In this document: positions 37,057 to 46,593 of the stretch, piece by piece
Layout: each line of letters begins with the position of its first letter
Numbering within the stretch: position 1 is the first letter of the stretch
DNA from: Xanthocytophaga flava
Lineage (GTDB): Bacteria > Bacteroidota > Bacteroidia > Cytophagales > 172606-1
Direction of reading: 5' to 3'
NCBI GenBank assembly: GCA_030068525.1
Contig: JASJOS010000019.1
Location: 62,001-126,000 of the forward strand
DNA length: 64,000 bases
Notes under the pieces: generated by a model
Databases searched by the model: none
What the model saw: the letters and a program-made list of their open reading frames with translations, nothing else
Told to the model about the DNA's origin: nothing
Program-made: the position numbers and the translations under genes

Positions 37057-37647
37057 ATGAAAAAGCTACAGTATCTACTTACTAATGCAATTTTTGCTTC
37101 AGCATTATTACTTGTTCCATTTTCTACCTTTGCGCAGGATGAGTTAAAAACTCAACAACCAGCACAAGCAGCACAAATTGGAGATATTGAAATGCTGCCT
37201 GAAGTTTCTAAATCCAAGACTACTGAAAAAGTAGTAAATCATTCTACACAAAATACAACTCAAAAAACGATTCGATTAGTTGCTCCAGAAAACGCAACAC
37301 CCAAACAAGCCAGAAAAATAGCAAAGGCTAATGAGATGCTTGCCAAGCTTTCAGAACAATCAACTTCAACAGAAGTAAAGGCCCCAAGCAAACTTCAAAA
37401 GATGGCAGCGCAAATAGCAGCCAAGAAGCTTACCAAAAAGCTTGATAAGCTAGGTGTAGAAGAAACAAAAGAAATCAGAGAGATTAAAAATGCATCCGCA
37501 GCTCAAGCTGTTAGTAATACAGTTTTGATTGGCATCATTCTGCTGGCATTGGGGATTATTTTCCTCGTTGTACCAGGCACAGGCCTGCTAGGATTAATAC
37601 TACTCATTGTAGGTCTGGTACTTCTTATACTTGGTCTGGCCCAATAG
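37057..37647 (+). CDS. Small exported protein with C-terminal membrane hairpin
   Basis: 196 residues from the ATG at 37057, which starts a clear signal peptide (MKKLQYLLTNAIFASALLL ... FAQ). The frame is open further upstream (to 36877, overlapping hemW), but that part is low-complexity hydrophobic and unlikely. The middle is Lys/Ala/Gln-rich and helical (ARKIAKANEMLAKLSEQ, KLQKMAAQIAAKKLTKKL). The end holds two hydrophobic segments separated by VPGTG (about 152-195). Family not recognised; similar Lys-rich proteins with a terminal hydrophobic hairpin are common in Bacteroidota. A very strong hairpin follows. Confidence 0.7.
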   Translation: MKKLQYLLTNAIFASALLLVPFSTFAQDELKTQQPAQAAQIGDIEMLPEVSKSKTTEKVVNHSTQNTTQKTIRLVAPENATPKQARKIAKANEMLAKLSEQSTSTEVKAPSKLQKMAAQIAAKKLTKKLDKLGVEETKEIREIKNASAAQAVSNTVLIGIILLALGIIFLVVPGTGLLGLILLIVGLVLLILGLAQ

Positions 37648-37662
37648 TAAATTTTAAGTATG

Positions 37663-37713
37663 ATCGAAAACAACAAATGCCCTATGTTAGATAGGGCATT
37701 TGTTGTTTTCGAT
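37663..37713. terminator. 22-bp perfect hairpin between convergent genes
   Basis: The arm at 37663-37684 (starting ATCGAAAACAACAAATG) is perfectly complementary to 37692-37713; the loop is TGTTAGA. It closes the small exported protein gene and, on the other strand, secDF, with A/T-rich arms serving as U-runs in both directions. Confidence 0.85.
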
Positions 37714-37725
37714 AAGAACAAAGAA

Positions 37726-40674
37726 TTATTTAACAAGCAATTCTTTTTCTTTAGTATCCTTATTATCACGATATGCATCTACCACAAATGGTAAAGCGAT
37801 ATAGATAGTAGAATAAAAACCTGTGATTACACCAATTAATAAAGCGAATGACAATCCACGAATTGTTTCACCACCAAATAGTAACAGAATGATTACCACT
37901 ACAACTACAGTTACTGAGGTAATTACTGTACGGGAGAAGGTCTCATTTAAAGCCTGATTTACTACTTTGGAAGGAGATTCGCCTTTATTGTGTTCAAACG
38001 TTTCACGAACTCGGTCAAATACAACAACAGTATCGTTCACAGAGAAACCAACAATCGTTAATACAGCAGCAATAAAGTTCTGGTCGATATCCAGTGAAAA
38101 AGGAAGAATTCCTTTAAACAAAGTATATACAGTTAGAATGATCAATGTATCGTGAACCAACGCAATTGTAGCACCCATTGCATATTGCCATTTACGGAAT
38201 CGAATCCAGATATAAGCAAAGATTGCTCCCATCGCAATGATAATGGAATAGATAGAAGATTGCTTAATATCTGTGGCAACAGTAGGCCCAACCTTTGCCG
38301 TACTTAAAATAGTATACTTACCATTCAGTTTGTCTAATCCTTGCTTCACTGTTGCTTCTACTTTATCTGCAGCATTTTCTGAAGGATCTTCAATCAAATA
38401 AGTAGTTGTTATCTGTAGAGAGTTAGTACCACCATAGGCTTTCACTTCTGTCTGTGCATTTGGCAATACAGATTCCAATAAGTTATCAACTTCACCACTA
38501 GTTACAGCTTTATCAAACTGTACTACATATGTCCAACCACCTTTAAAATCAACACCATAATCAAATCCACGTACAAACATGGAAACAATACCTGCTCCAA
38601 TAATAACAGCAGAAATTATGTAAGCAATTTTACGTTTGGAAACGAAATCATAGTTAACATTCTTGAACAAGTTCTTCGAGAAACTAGTAAAGAAGTTAAA
38701 TGATTTTCCTTTCCGTAAACGACTATCAATTATTAGCCGCGTAACAAGAACAGATGTAAACAAGGAAGTAAAGATACCAGCCACCAGTGTGAAGGCGAAA
38801 CCCTTAACAGGACCAACCCCAAACCATAACAATACAAAACCTGCCAGTAAGGTAGTAATGTTTGCATCAAGAATGGAAACAGAGGCAGCACGATAACCTT
38901 CAGTTGTAGCGGCTAATAATGGCTGCCCAGCGCGTAATTCATCCTTCACACGTTCATTGATCAATACGTTTGCATCCACAGCCATACCAATTGTCAATAC
39001 AATACCGGCAATACCTGGTAATGTCAATACCGCATCAAACTGTACTAATACACCTAAGATCATCAGGATGTTCAGGAAAACAGCAATGTTAGCTACCCAA
39101 CCTGAAGAACTATAATAGCCAACCATAAACAGGATGATAACCAAAAGGCCACCAAATATAGAAAGCATCCCTTTATTAATAGCTTCCTGTCCCAGAGTTG
39201 GTCCAACCACTTCTTCTTCTACAATACGTGTAGGTACTGGCATTTTACCAGCTACCAATATGTTTGCTAAGTCTTTTGCTTCTTCTATGGTAAAGTTACC
39301 TGAGATGGAAGAACTTCCTCCAGGAATTTCCCCTTGTACTCTTGGAGCTGAATAAACCACATTATCAAGAACAATTGCAATAGCTTTTCCTACATTTTGC
39401 CCTGTAATACGAGCCCAGCTTTTTGCACCAGATGCATTCATTTGCATAGACACTTCTGGCCTTCCTGTTACAGGATCAATATTAGGACGGGCAGCAGTAA
39501 TAACTTCTCCACCTAGTAATGCACCTTGATTACGACCTTTTTTAATTATGTTCAAAGCAATCAACTGTGTACCCTTAGCATCTGCTTCAGCAGGTTTGCT
39601 ATCATACATAAACGAAAGGTTCTGAGGAAATATAGTACGTACTTCCGGACGAGACAATAATGCATTTACTTTTACAGTATCTTTTACATTCACAAGTAAA
39701 CCACCTTGTGTGATAGTAAATAATTTGGTTAGTGTAGAGCTCTCGTTTGCTTTGGAAGCAGCCTGTGCAGAATCGCCACCCTTGCCCTTAGCTAATTGGT
39801 CTGCCAATGCATTACCAGTAGTATCTGTTTTGCCAGGATTTGTTTTTGCATCCAGCTTTGCCAATACGCTATCAGACTTTTGAAGATCTTTCTTAGCGTT
39901 CTCCTGTTTTACCAGATAATCATTCAATTGAATAAAGTATGGATAGAAATCCTGCATATCCCATACCTGATAGAACTCTAGTTTAGCTACTCCTTGTAAT
40001 AATTTACGTACACGTTTAGGATCATCAACGCCAGGAAGTTCAATCTGAATGCGGTTGGTGCCTTGTAAACGCTGAATGTTAGGCTGAACGGCACCATATG
40101 CATCAATCCGACGACGTAGTACTTCAAAAGATAAATCAATAGTCTTCTCCAGTTCACCCTTTACATAATTAACAACATCTCTATCTGAAGAATTAAATTT
40201 AATAGAACTCTGGTTAGAACTGTTTGCAAAGAATGATGCTAACTGTGTATTAGGAGATAGCTTCTTGAAATTATCATAGAAGAAATCTACAAAATTACCT
40301 TGTTTAGTCATCTGCTCTTTCTGAGCCAATTCTAGTGCTTTTTGAAAGTTTGGATCAGGTGAGTTACCAGCAAGGATACGAACTACTTCAGCAGCAGACA
40401 CTTCCATAGTTACGTGCATACCACCTTTCAAATCCAAACCTAGTTTTACCTCCTGTTCTTTCACTTCTTTGTAGGTAGACCAGAGAAAAACCTTCTCATT
40501 CCAGATAGAATCCAGATAAGCCTGCTTACGTGAAACATTTACCTTTCCATTTACAGTAGCAAAATCTACTGCTTTCTGCTCTATCTGACGCGAGACAAAG
40601 GTAAAGGACAGGTAATACAAACTCACAACCGAAAAGGCTATGGTTAAGAAAATAATGAGACCTCTATTTTGCAT
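37726..40674 (-). CDS. secDF: Fused protein translocase subunit SecDF
   Basis: 982 residues from the ATG at 40674 (MQNRGLIIFLTIAF). The frame extends upstream to 40764 but that stretch is not conserved-looking. SecD half: VKLGLDLKGGMHVTMEV, the P1 periplasmic domain, then IAGIVLTIGMAVDANVLINERVKDE. SecF half from about residue 640: FDYGVDFKGGW and VGFSVNDTVVVFDRVRE. Both halves have six membrane helices. SecDF uses the proton gradient to pull proteins out of the SecYEG channel. Fused SecDF is common in Bacteroidota. A small exported protein gene lies upstream on the same strand. Confidence 0.95.
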   Translation of the reverse strand: MQNRGLIIFLTIAFSVVSLYYLSFTFVSRQIEQKAVDFATVNGKVNVSRKQAYLDSIWNEKVFLWSTYKEVKEQEVKLGLDLKGGMHVTMEVSAAEVVRILAGNSPDPNFQKALELAQKEQMTKQGNFVDFFYDNFKKLSPNTQLASFFANSSNQSSIKFNSSDRDVVNYVKGELEKTIDLSFEVLRRRIDAYGAVQPNIQRLQGTNRIQIELPGVDDPKRVRKLLQGVAKLEFYQVWDMQDFYPYFIQLNDYLVKQENAKKDLQKSDSVLAKLDAKTNPGKTDTTGNALADQLAKGKGGDSAQAASKANESSTLTKLFTITQGGLLVNVKDTVKVNALLSRPEVRTIFPQNLSFMYDSKPAEADAKGTQLIALNIIKKGRNQGALLGGEVITAARPNIDPVTGRPEVSMQMNASGAKSWARITGQNVGKAIAIVLDNVVYSAPRVQGEIPGGSSSISGNFTIEEAKDLANILVAGKMPVPTRIVEEEVVGPTLGQEAINKGMLSIFGGLLVIILFMVGYYSSSGWVANIAVFLNILMILGVLVQFDAVLTLPGIAGIVLTIGMAVDANVLINERVKDELRAGQPLLAATTEGYRAASVSILDANITTLLAGFVLLWFGVGPVKGFAFTLVAGIFTSLFTSVLVTRLIIDSRLRKGKSFNFFTSFSKNLFKNVNYDFVSKRKIAYIISAVIIGAGIVSMFVRGFDYGVDFKGGWTYVVQFDKAVTSGEVDNLLESVLPNAQTEVKAYGGTNSLQITTTYLIEDPSENAADKVEATVKQGLDKLNGKYTILSTAKVGPTVATDIKQSSIYSIIIAMGAIFAYIWIRFRKWQYAMGATIALVHDTLIILTVYTLFKGILPFSLDIDQNFIAAVLTIVGFSVNDTVVVFDRVRETFEHNKGESPSKVVNQALNETFSRTVITSVTVVVVVIILLLFGGETIRGLSFALLIGVITGFYSTIYIALPFVVDAYRDNKDTKEKELLVK

Positions 40675-40823
40675 AAAGAAAGTATGAATTAGTAATAAAT
40701 TTTTAAAGAATAAATAGATATAGGAATAACCCAAAGACACAATCGGCCTTTGAAACCATAGCATTCCAGCAATTCACAACTGGAATCAATTTGAATAAAA
40801 ATGTATGGTGATCCCCTTAAAAC

Positions 40824-41174
40824 TCAGGGGGCATTGATAGCAATGGTATTGGAGAAGATATTGGCAAAGAAGGTTGATCGAAAGATCGGATATGTATTGG
40901 GATGACGGGGTCTCTCATTTGAGATTATATAGGAAAATCTCTCAAAAATAATGAAAGCCTGTTGGTATAATTTTACAGTAAAAACAGGAACAACAGCTTC
41001 ATCCGTTTTTTTGATAACAGGACCTGAATCCTCTGCTGACTTTTTAGGTGTTGTGACCTTGTTTACTTTGACAGATTCTGTTCCTGCCCAAAGGGATACA
41101 GAGCTTGATGCTATAAATAACAGCATCAAACACAATATAAAAACTGTACGCCCAATTTTACAGGTAAAAGTCAT
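40824..41174 (-). CDS. Small exported hypothetical protein upstream of secDF
   Basis: 116 residues. The N-terminus is a signal peptide (about 1-31: RTVFILCLMLLFIASSSVSLWAG), followed by a short Lys/Thr/Pro-rich stretch and a region (VFTVKLYQQAFIIFERFSYIISNE) with no recognised fold. A promoter with both elements (41260-41290) lies just upstream on the same strand, which supports expression. An overlapping frame on the other strand has no such support. The family is unknown and the protein may be lineage-specific. Confidence 0.5.
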   Translation of the reverse strand: MTFTCKIGRTVFILCLMLLFIASSSVSLWAGTESVKVNKVTTPKKSAEDSGPVIKKTDEAVVPVFTVKLYQQAFIIFERFSYIISNERPRHPNTYPIFRSTFFANIFSNTIAINAP

Positions 41175-41259
41175 CTTTTTGTTGATTATCTTCTTGTTCG
41201 AACTTTTATTTTCAATAAAAAGTTATCAGAAGGTAAGCCATTATTTTATAATAGGGTTG

Positions 41260-41290
41260 CAAAACTAAATATTATTTTGGGAATTGACAA
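41260..41290 (-). promoter_or_regulatory. Promoter for the small exported protein and secDF
   Basis: On the minus strand TTG (complement of 41288-41290), 20 bases, TAGTTTTG (complement of 41260-41267). Full match to the Bacteroidota TTG/TAnnTTTG pattern with about 80 bases of leader. Confidence 0.6.
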
Positions 41291-41415
41291 CACCTATTTC
41301 TTCTAGAAAGGCGTTTTTATGCTTATATTTTTCCCCGATAGGACTATTCATAGAGTTCTAACCATGCAAGAGTAAGATTTTATTGTATTTTAAAGACACA
41401 ATATCCTTAAAGATT

Positions 41416-41435
41416 TACTTTTGCTATTATATTTG
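41416..41435 (+). promoter_or_regulatory. Two candidate -7 elements for the nuo operon
   Basis: TACTTTTG (41416-41423) and TATATTTG (41428-41435) both fit TAnnTTTG, about 105-125 bases before nuoA. The nearest upstream TTG (41383-41385) is too far away by the usual spacing. Confidence 0.45.
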
Positions 41436-41546
41436 CATCTGAAATAGCTTTACAATTCTGATTACTCTTCTATACTGTCCTATCCTATTGGAATTGTACT
41501 ATCTCAAAGCATCTTTTCATCTAAATTTTCAGAAAAAATTCATATT

Positions 41547-41927
41547 ATGAATCATACCTATTTGCCTTCTGATTATTTGCCAATACTGATCCAGTTAGGA
41601 GCAGCTATTGGTTTTGTAGTGGTAACTATGATTGCTACACACCTCTTAGGTCCAAATCGCCGTAGTAAAGTTAAAGATGACACATGGGAATGTGGCATAG
41701 AATCAAAGGGAGATGCCCGTGCACCTATTTCTATCAAGTATTTTCTTACAGCAATTTTATTTGTCTTGTTTGATGTTGAGATCATCTTTATGTATCCATG
41801 GGCAGTAAATTTCGGGAAAGAAAAATTAGGTTGGGCAGGTTATTGGGAGATGCTTCTGTTTATGGGCTTGCTTTTAATAGGCTTCTACTATGTAATAAAA
41901 AAAGGAGTCTTAAAGTGGGAACAATAA
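41547..41927 (+). CDS. nuoA: NADH-quinone oxidoreductase subunit A
   Basis: 126 residues with three membrane helices. The loop between helices 1 and 2 carries KVKDDTWECGIESKGDARAPISIKYF, which fits the NuoA signature, and FDVEIIFMYPWAV with the conserved Asp/Glu lies in helix 2. NuoA is part of the membrane arm next to the quinone site of complex I. First gene of the nuo block; nuoB starts 133 bases later. Confidence 0.96.
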   Translation: MNHTYLPSDYLPILIQLGAAIGFVVVTMIATHLLGPNRRSKVKDDTWECGIESKGDARAPISIKYFLTAILFVLFDVEIIFMYPWAVNFGKEKLGWAGYWEMLLFMGLLLIGFYYVIKKGVLKWEQ

Positions 41928-42060
41928 AAATAAGGTTTCTAAATTACTATTCTATATAGTTATAAGTGAATAAAGTACTACTTTTCAGACAAGTATTGAG
42001 ATAGTCCTTAAAAGTATGTTTCTTACTCTATAAAATAAGTGTAAACTGCATTAATCGGAT

Positions 42061-42603
42061 ATGAGCGATATAAAAATGGTTGAAGCTCCGGAGGGGCATA
42101 GTGGTGCAGGCTTCTTTGCAACCTCGTTTGACAAAGTAATTGGAATGGCACGTGCAAATTCACTTTGGCCGTTGCCTTTCGCTACTTCGTGTTGTGGTAT
42201 TGAATTTATGGCGACAATGGGTTCGCATTACGATATTTCCCGTTTTGGGTCTGAACGTCCCAGCTTCTCTCCGCGTCAAGCTGACCTTTTGATGGTAATG
42301 GGAACTATCGCCAAGAAGATGGGGCCTATAGTAAAACAGGTATATGAACAGATGGCAGAGCCGCGTTGGGTAATAGCAGTAGGCGCTTGTGCATCCAGTG
42401 GAGGGATTTTCGATACCTATAGTGTACTTCAAGGTATTGATCGTGTAGTTCCTGTAGATGTATACGTACCTGGTTGTCCACCTCGGCCAGAACAAATACT
42501 GGAAGGCTTAATGCAAATTCAGGAACTGGCAAGGAATGAATCCTTACGCCGCCGCAACAGTGAAGAATACCAACTCTTATTATCTTCTTACAACATCAAA
42601 TAA
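42061..42603 (+). CDS. nuoB: NADH-quinone oxidoreductase subunit B
   Basis: 180 residues. The N2 iron-sulphur cluster ligands are present: Cys44 and Cys45 (SCCGIEFM), Cys110 (VGACASSGG) and Cys139 (PGCPPRPE). NuoB carries the last cluster that passes electrons to quinone. A hairpin with a T-run follows the stop (42615-42648), so part of the transcripts may end here. Confidence 0.97.
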   Translation: MSDIKMVEAPEGHSGAGFFATSFDKVIGMARANSLWPLPFATSCCGIEFMATMGSHYDISRFGSERPSFSPRQADLLMVMGTIAKKMGPIVKQVYEQMAEPRWVIAVGACASSGGIFDTYSVLQGIDRVVPVDVYVPGCPPRPEQILEGLMQIQELARNESLRRRNSEEYQLLLSSYNIK

Positions 42604-42614
42604 ATCCTGACTTG

Positions 42615-42648
42615 AGCCTAAAAACTCAGGCCAGGGTTTTGGCTTTTT
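42615..42648 (+). terminator. Terminator-like hairpin between nuoB and nuoC
   Basis: AGCC (42615-42618) and AAAAC (42621-42625) pair with GTTTT-GGCT (42636-42644), with a small bulge, and five T follow (42644-42648). It lies 12 bases after nuoB. The stem is imperfect, so partial termination is likely at most. Confidence 0.45.
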
Positions 42649-42712
42649 AAATAATACTGTTTTCAGGCAGGGTTTCCTGCAGAACAGGAAGAAAACCAAA
42701 TCGAAAATTGAA

Positions 42713-43210
42713 ATGACCCATCAGGAAATTATAGAAGATTTAACTGGACGCTATGGCGATAGCATCTTTGATATTCACGAGCCGTATGGTTTGCTTACAT
42801 TGACAACCAAACGTGAAAATATCATAGACCTGCTCCAGTATTTATATAATCATAAGACATTGCAAATTCAGTTTCTGACTGATCTTTGTGGTATTCATTA
42901 TCCGGACAATATTGGGAATGAATTGGGCGTTATTTATCACGTACACAGCCTGATAAACAATATCCGCATCCGCATTAAAGTATTCTTTCCTCTCACAGAT
43001 CCTGAAATTCCAACAGCAACAGGTTTGTATGCTACAGCAAACTGGATGGAACGTGAAACATATGATTTCTTCGGAATTATTTTCAAAGGCCATCCTAACC
43101 TGAAACGGATTCTGAATGTAGATGAGATGGATTATTTCCCTATGCGTAAAGAATATCCGCTGGAAGATCAAACCCGTCGTGACAAACAGGATTTCCATTT
43201 TGGAAGATAG
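42713..43210 (+). CDS. nuoC: NADH-quinone oxidoreductase subunit C
   Basis: 165 residues. The C-terminal part has the 30-kDa subunit signature ERETYDFFGIIFKGHPNLKRIL (about 105-126) and ends with PLEDQTRRDKQDFHFGR. It is separate from nuoD, unlike the fused NuoCD of enterobacteria. It contacts NuoB and NuoD at the base of the peripheral arm. An inverted repeat TTCCTG/CAGGAA (42674-42690) sits just before the gene. Confidence 0.96.
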   Translation: MTHQEIIEDLTGRYGDSIFDIHEPYGLLTLTTKRENIIDLLQYLYNHKTLQIQFLTDLCGIHYPDNIGNELGVIYHVHSLINNIRIRIKVFFPLTDPEIPTATGLYATANWMERETYDFFGIIFKGHPNLKRILNVDEMDYFPMRKEYPLEDQTRRDKQDFHFGR

Positions 43211-43275
43211 TATTCCATGATTGATATATTACCAAACAAGTACAATCAATCATTAAAAACTTAATTGCAGAAAAG

Positions 43276-44529
43276 ATGTCTCAAATACAAGTTACAGGGA
43301 ATCAAATACAGGCTCCTGAAAATCAACCTTTATTACAGCAAAACCCCGAAACTCCGAAGTATGTCAATGAATTGACGACACTAAACCTGGGGCCAACCCA
43401 TCCAGCTACACACGGAATCTTCCAGAATGTACTGACAATGGATGGAGAAAAGATTGTGTCAGGTGTACCTACTATCGGATATATACACAGAGCTTTTGAA
43501 AAAATTGCAGAACACCGCCCTTTTTATCAACTGACAACTCTTACTGACAGGATGAACTACTGCTCCTCTCCTATTAATAATATGGGATGGCATATGACAG
43601 TAGAGAAACTTCTGGGAATTACGGTGCCTAAACGAGCACAATATATTCGCGTAATAGCCATGGAACTAGCCCGGATTGCAGATCACCTGATTTGTAATTC
43701 TATTCTGGGTGTGGACTCAGGAGCGTATACAGGATTTCTTTATTTCTTCCAGGAACGTGAAAAAATTTATGAAATCTATGAAGAAATTTGTGGAGCTCGT
43801 CTGACAACTAATATGGGACGTATTGGAGGAATGGAACGTGATCTAAGCGACAAAGCTCTTGCAAAGTTGAAGAAATGGGTAGAGGAGTTCCCTCCGGTTA
43901 TGAAGGAATTTGAAAAAATGTTCAATAAGAACAGAATCTTCAGAGATCGTACCGAAGGGGTAGGTCCGTTAACACCTGAAAGAGCCTTAAACTATGGTTT
44001 TACAGGTCCGAACTTACGTGCAGCAGGGGTTGATTATGATGTACGGGTTATGAACCCATATTCATCCTATGAGGATTTTGAATTTGATATACCTGTAGGT
44101 ACTACTGGTGATACATATGACCGGTTCATGGTACGCAATGAGGAGATCTGGCAAAGTCTGCGTATTATCCAGCAGGCAATAGATAAGCTGCCGGAAGGCC
44201 GATATTTTGCAGATGCACCGGAATATTATCTACCTCCCAAGAAAGAGGTATACCGGAGCATGGAAGCCCTCATCTATCATTTCAAGATTATCATGGGTGA
44301 GATAGAGGCGCCTGTTGGAGAGGTATATCATTCTGTAGAGGGTGGAAATGGAGAACTTGGTTTTTATTTGGTAAGTGATGGCGGTCGTGCACCATACCGT
44401 TTACATTTTCGCAGACCTTCTTTCATTTACTATCAGGCTTATCCGGAAATGTGTATCGGTACAACCTTATCTGACGCTATTGTGATTATGAGTAGCCTGA
44501 ATGTAATTGCAGGAGAACTCGATGCATAA
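43276..44529 (+). CDS. nuoD: NADH-quinone oxidoreductase subunit D
   Basis: 417 residues. Family motifs: [16 protein letters not shown] near residue 37-52, [29 protein letters not shown] and the C-terminal [12 protein letters not shown]. NuoD forms the quinone-binding cavity with NuoB. The first 30 residues are a Gln/Pro-rich extension of low conservation. Spacing to nuoC is 65 bases, to nuoE 34. Confidence 0.97.
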   Translation: MSQIQVTGNQIQAPENQPLLQQNPETPKYVNELTTLNLGPTHPATHGIFQNVLTMDGEKIVSGVPTIGYIHRAFEKIAEHRPFYQLTTLTDRMNYCSSPINNMGWHMTVEKLLGITVPKRAQYIRVIAMELARIADHLICNSILGVDSGAYTGFLYFFQEREKIYEIYEEICGARLTTNMGRIGGMERDLSDKALAKLKKWVEEFPPVMKEFEKMFNKNRIFRDRTEGVGPLTPERALNYGFTGPNLRAAGVDYDVRVMNPYSSYEDFEFDIPVGTTGDTYDRFMVRNEEIWQSLRIIQQAIDKLPEGRYFADAPEYYLPPKKEVYRSMEALIYHFKIIMGEIEAPVGEVYHSVEGGNGELGFYLVSDGGRAPYRLHFRRPSFIYYQAYPEMCIGTTLSDAIVIMSSLNVIAGELDA

Positions 44530-44563
44530 AATATAGTATAAAAATTCAGTTAAAAACAGATAT

Positions 44564-45088
44564 ATGACAGAGGTAAACACACCGGAAAAAGTAGAATTCT
44601 CACCGGAAACCCTGAAAAAAGCCCAAGAAATCATTGCCCGTTACCCGGAAGGTCGCCAAAAATCGGCATTGCTGCCTGTTTTGCACCTTGCACAAAACGA
44701 GTGGAATTGGTTAAGTGCTCCTGTAATGGATTATGTAGCGGGTTTGCTTAGTATTCAACCCATTGAGGTATATGAAGTAGCTACTTTCTATACTATGTTT
44801 CAGATTGAACCTGTTGGGAAATATGTTCTGGAGGTATGCCGTACAGGTCCTTGCTGTTTACGAGGTGCAGAAAACATCATTGACTATCTGGAAAATAAGC
44901 TGGGTACAAAAGTAGGTGGCACCACTACAGATGGATTGTTTACACTAAAAACGGTTGAGTGTCTAGCAGCATGTGGATTTGCTCCTGTATTACAGGTACG
45001 TTTGAAAAAAGAAGACGGAAACTATATCTACTACGAAAATCTGACTCCGGAAAAAATAGATAATCTGATTGCGACAGAATGGGTATAA
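44564..45088 (+). CDS. nuoE: NADH-quinone oxidoreductase subunit E
   Basis: 174 residues, thioredoxin-like. The [2Fe-2S] cluster N1a is held by Cys92 and Cys97 (VCRTGPC) and by Cys133 and Cys137 (ECLAAC). The N-terminal helical part has AQNEWNWLSAPVMDYVAG. NuoE works with NuoF in the NADH-dehydrogenase module, so this complex I should use NADH and not only ferredoxin. Confidence 0.97.
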   Translation: MTEVNTPEKVEFSPETLKKAQEIIARYPEGRQKSALLPVLHLAQNEWNWLSAPVMDYVAGLLSIQPIEVYEVATFYTMFQIEPVGKYVLEVCRTGPCCLRGAENIIDYLENKLGTKVGGTTTDGLFTLKTVECLAACGFAPVLQVRLKKEDGNYIYYENLTPEKIDNLIATEWV

Positions 45089-45136
45089 TTACCTTACAGG
45101 CTTTCATTTTTTCTATTGAAATAAATATAAACTACC

Positions 45137-46477
45137 ATGGGTATTAAAATTCTAACCGAACATATTGGCAAAGAGGATCTGAAGCCAATTGACGCATATA
45201 TGAAATATGGTGGATATACGGCAGTGAAAAAAGCATTGACTAGTATGTCACCTGATGCAATAGTAGAAGAAGTGAAAAAGTCCGGACTTCGTGGACGTGG
45301 AGGAGCTGGTTTTCCTACAGGTATGAAATGGTCATTCCTGGCCAAACCTGAAGGCAAACCGCGTTATCTGGTATGTAATGCTGATGAATCAGAGCCCGGT
45401 ACGTTCAAGGACCGTTATTTAATGATGCATAGCCCACATACACTTATTGAAGGAATGATTGTATCCAGCTTTGCGTTGGGTGCCAATACTTCCTATATAT
45501 ATGTACGGGGAGAGATGATGTTTGTCATTCGTATTCTGGAAAAAGCTATCGCAGAAGCCTATGCTAAAGGATTACTGGGAAAAAACATTCTGGGCTCCGG
45601 ATATAACCTCGATCTATATGTACATCCGGGAGGAGGTGCCTATATCTGTGGAGAAGAAACAGCCTTACTGGAAAGTCTGGAAGGCAAGCGTGGAAACCCT
45701 CGTAACAAACCTCCATTTCCTGCTGTTTCTGGACTATATGCCTGTCCAACAGTGGTAAATAACGTTGAATCTATTGCAGCAACAAGCTGGATTATTAACA
45801 ATGGAGGGGATGAATATGCTAAGATTGGTATAGGCAAGAGCACTGGAACAAAACTGATTTCAGCTTGTGGTAATATCAATAATCCTGGAGTTTACGAGAT
45901 TGAATTAGGTTTATCTGTCGAAGAATTCTTGTACTCTGATCAATATTGTGGTGGTATTGCTAATGGTAAGAAACTGAAAGCATTGGTAGCTGGAGGTTCG
46001 TCAGTACCTATTCTGCCAGCCAACCTCATTACCAAAACTGCGAATGGAGAATCTCGTCTGATGAGTTATGAATCGTTATCAGATGGTGGTTTTGCAACTG
46101 GTACTATGCTTGGTTCTGGAGGATTCATTGTATTCGATGAAGATCAGTGTATTGTGCGTAATACCTGGAACTTTACACGATTCTATCACCATGAATCGTG
46201 TGGACAATGTAGCCCTTGTCGTGAAGGTACAGGCTGGATGGAAAAAGTATTACACAGAATTGAGCATGGTCATGGACATATGCATGATATTGATTTGCTG
46301 GTGGATGTAGCGAAAAAGATTGAAGGAAACACAATTTGTCCTTTGGGAGATGCAGCAGCTTGGCCAGTAGGATCTGCTATTCGTCACTTCAGAGATGAAT
46401 TTGAATGGCATATCAAAAATCCATCAGAAGCGACCCGTAAAGGTGCAGTATACCGTAAAGAAGCTGTGTTTGCCTAA
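45137..46477 (+). CDS. nuoF: NADH-quinone oxidoreductase subunit F
   Basis: 446 residues. It holds FMN and the NADH site: LRGRGGAGFPTGMKW (about 53-67), CNADESEPGTFKDR, and GAYICGEETALLESLEGKRGNPR. The N3 cluster cysteines are in HESCGQCSPCREGTGWM, with a fourth in GNTICPLGDAAA. This subunit takes electrons from NADH. Confidence 0.98.
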   Translation: MGIKILTEHIGKEDLKPIDAYMKYGGYTAVKKALTSMSPDAIVEEVKKSGLRGRGGAGFPTGMKWSFLAKPEGKPRYLVCNADESEPGTFKDRYLMMHSPHTLIEGMIVSSFALGANTSYIYVRGEMMFVIRILEKAIAEAYAKGLLGKNILGSGYNLDLYVHPGGGAYICGEETALLESLEGKRGNPRNKPPFPAVSGLYACPTVVNNVESIAATSWIINNGGDEYAKIGIGKSTGTKLISACGNINNPGVYEIELGLSVEEFLYSDQYCGGIANGKKLKALVAGGSSVPILPANLITKTANGESRLMSYESLSDGGFATGTMLGSGGFIVFDEDQCIVRNTWNFTRFYHHESCGQCSPCREGTGWMEKVLHRIEHGHGHMHDIDLLVDVAKKIEGNTICPLGDAAAWPVGSAIRHFRDEFEWHIKNPSEATRKGAVYRKEAVFA

Positions 46478-46593
46478 TAGGTTAGTAAGAAAGTACCTAT
46501 AATATAGTATTCAGACATACTATCCTTGGTTAGGATGTCTGTATTATCAAGTTTTTGATTTAGAAGAAACTATTTCTGAAGAGGAATTAAACA

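Larger units (their letters stand above)
41175..41546. other. Divergent promoter region of secDF unit and nuo operon
   Basis: About 370 bases without a gene. It holds a complete leftward promoter match (41260-41290) and two rightward TAnnTTTG elements (41416-41423 and 41428-41435). Confidence 0.6.

Noticed and set aside
40951-41268. Plus-strand frame of 105 residues over the small exported ORF
   Set aside because: The minus-strand frame has a signal peptide and a matching promoter; the plus frame overlaps that promoter and has neither.
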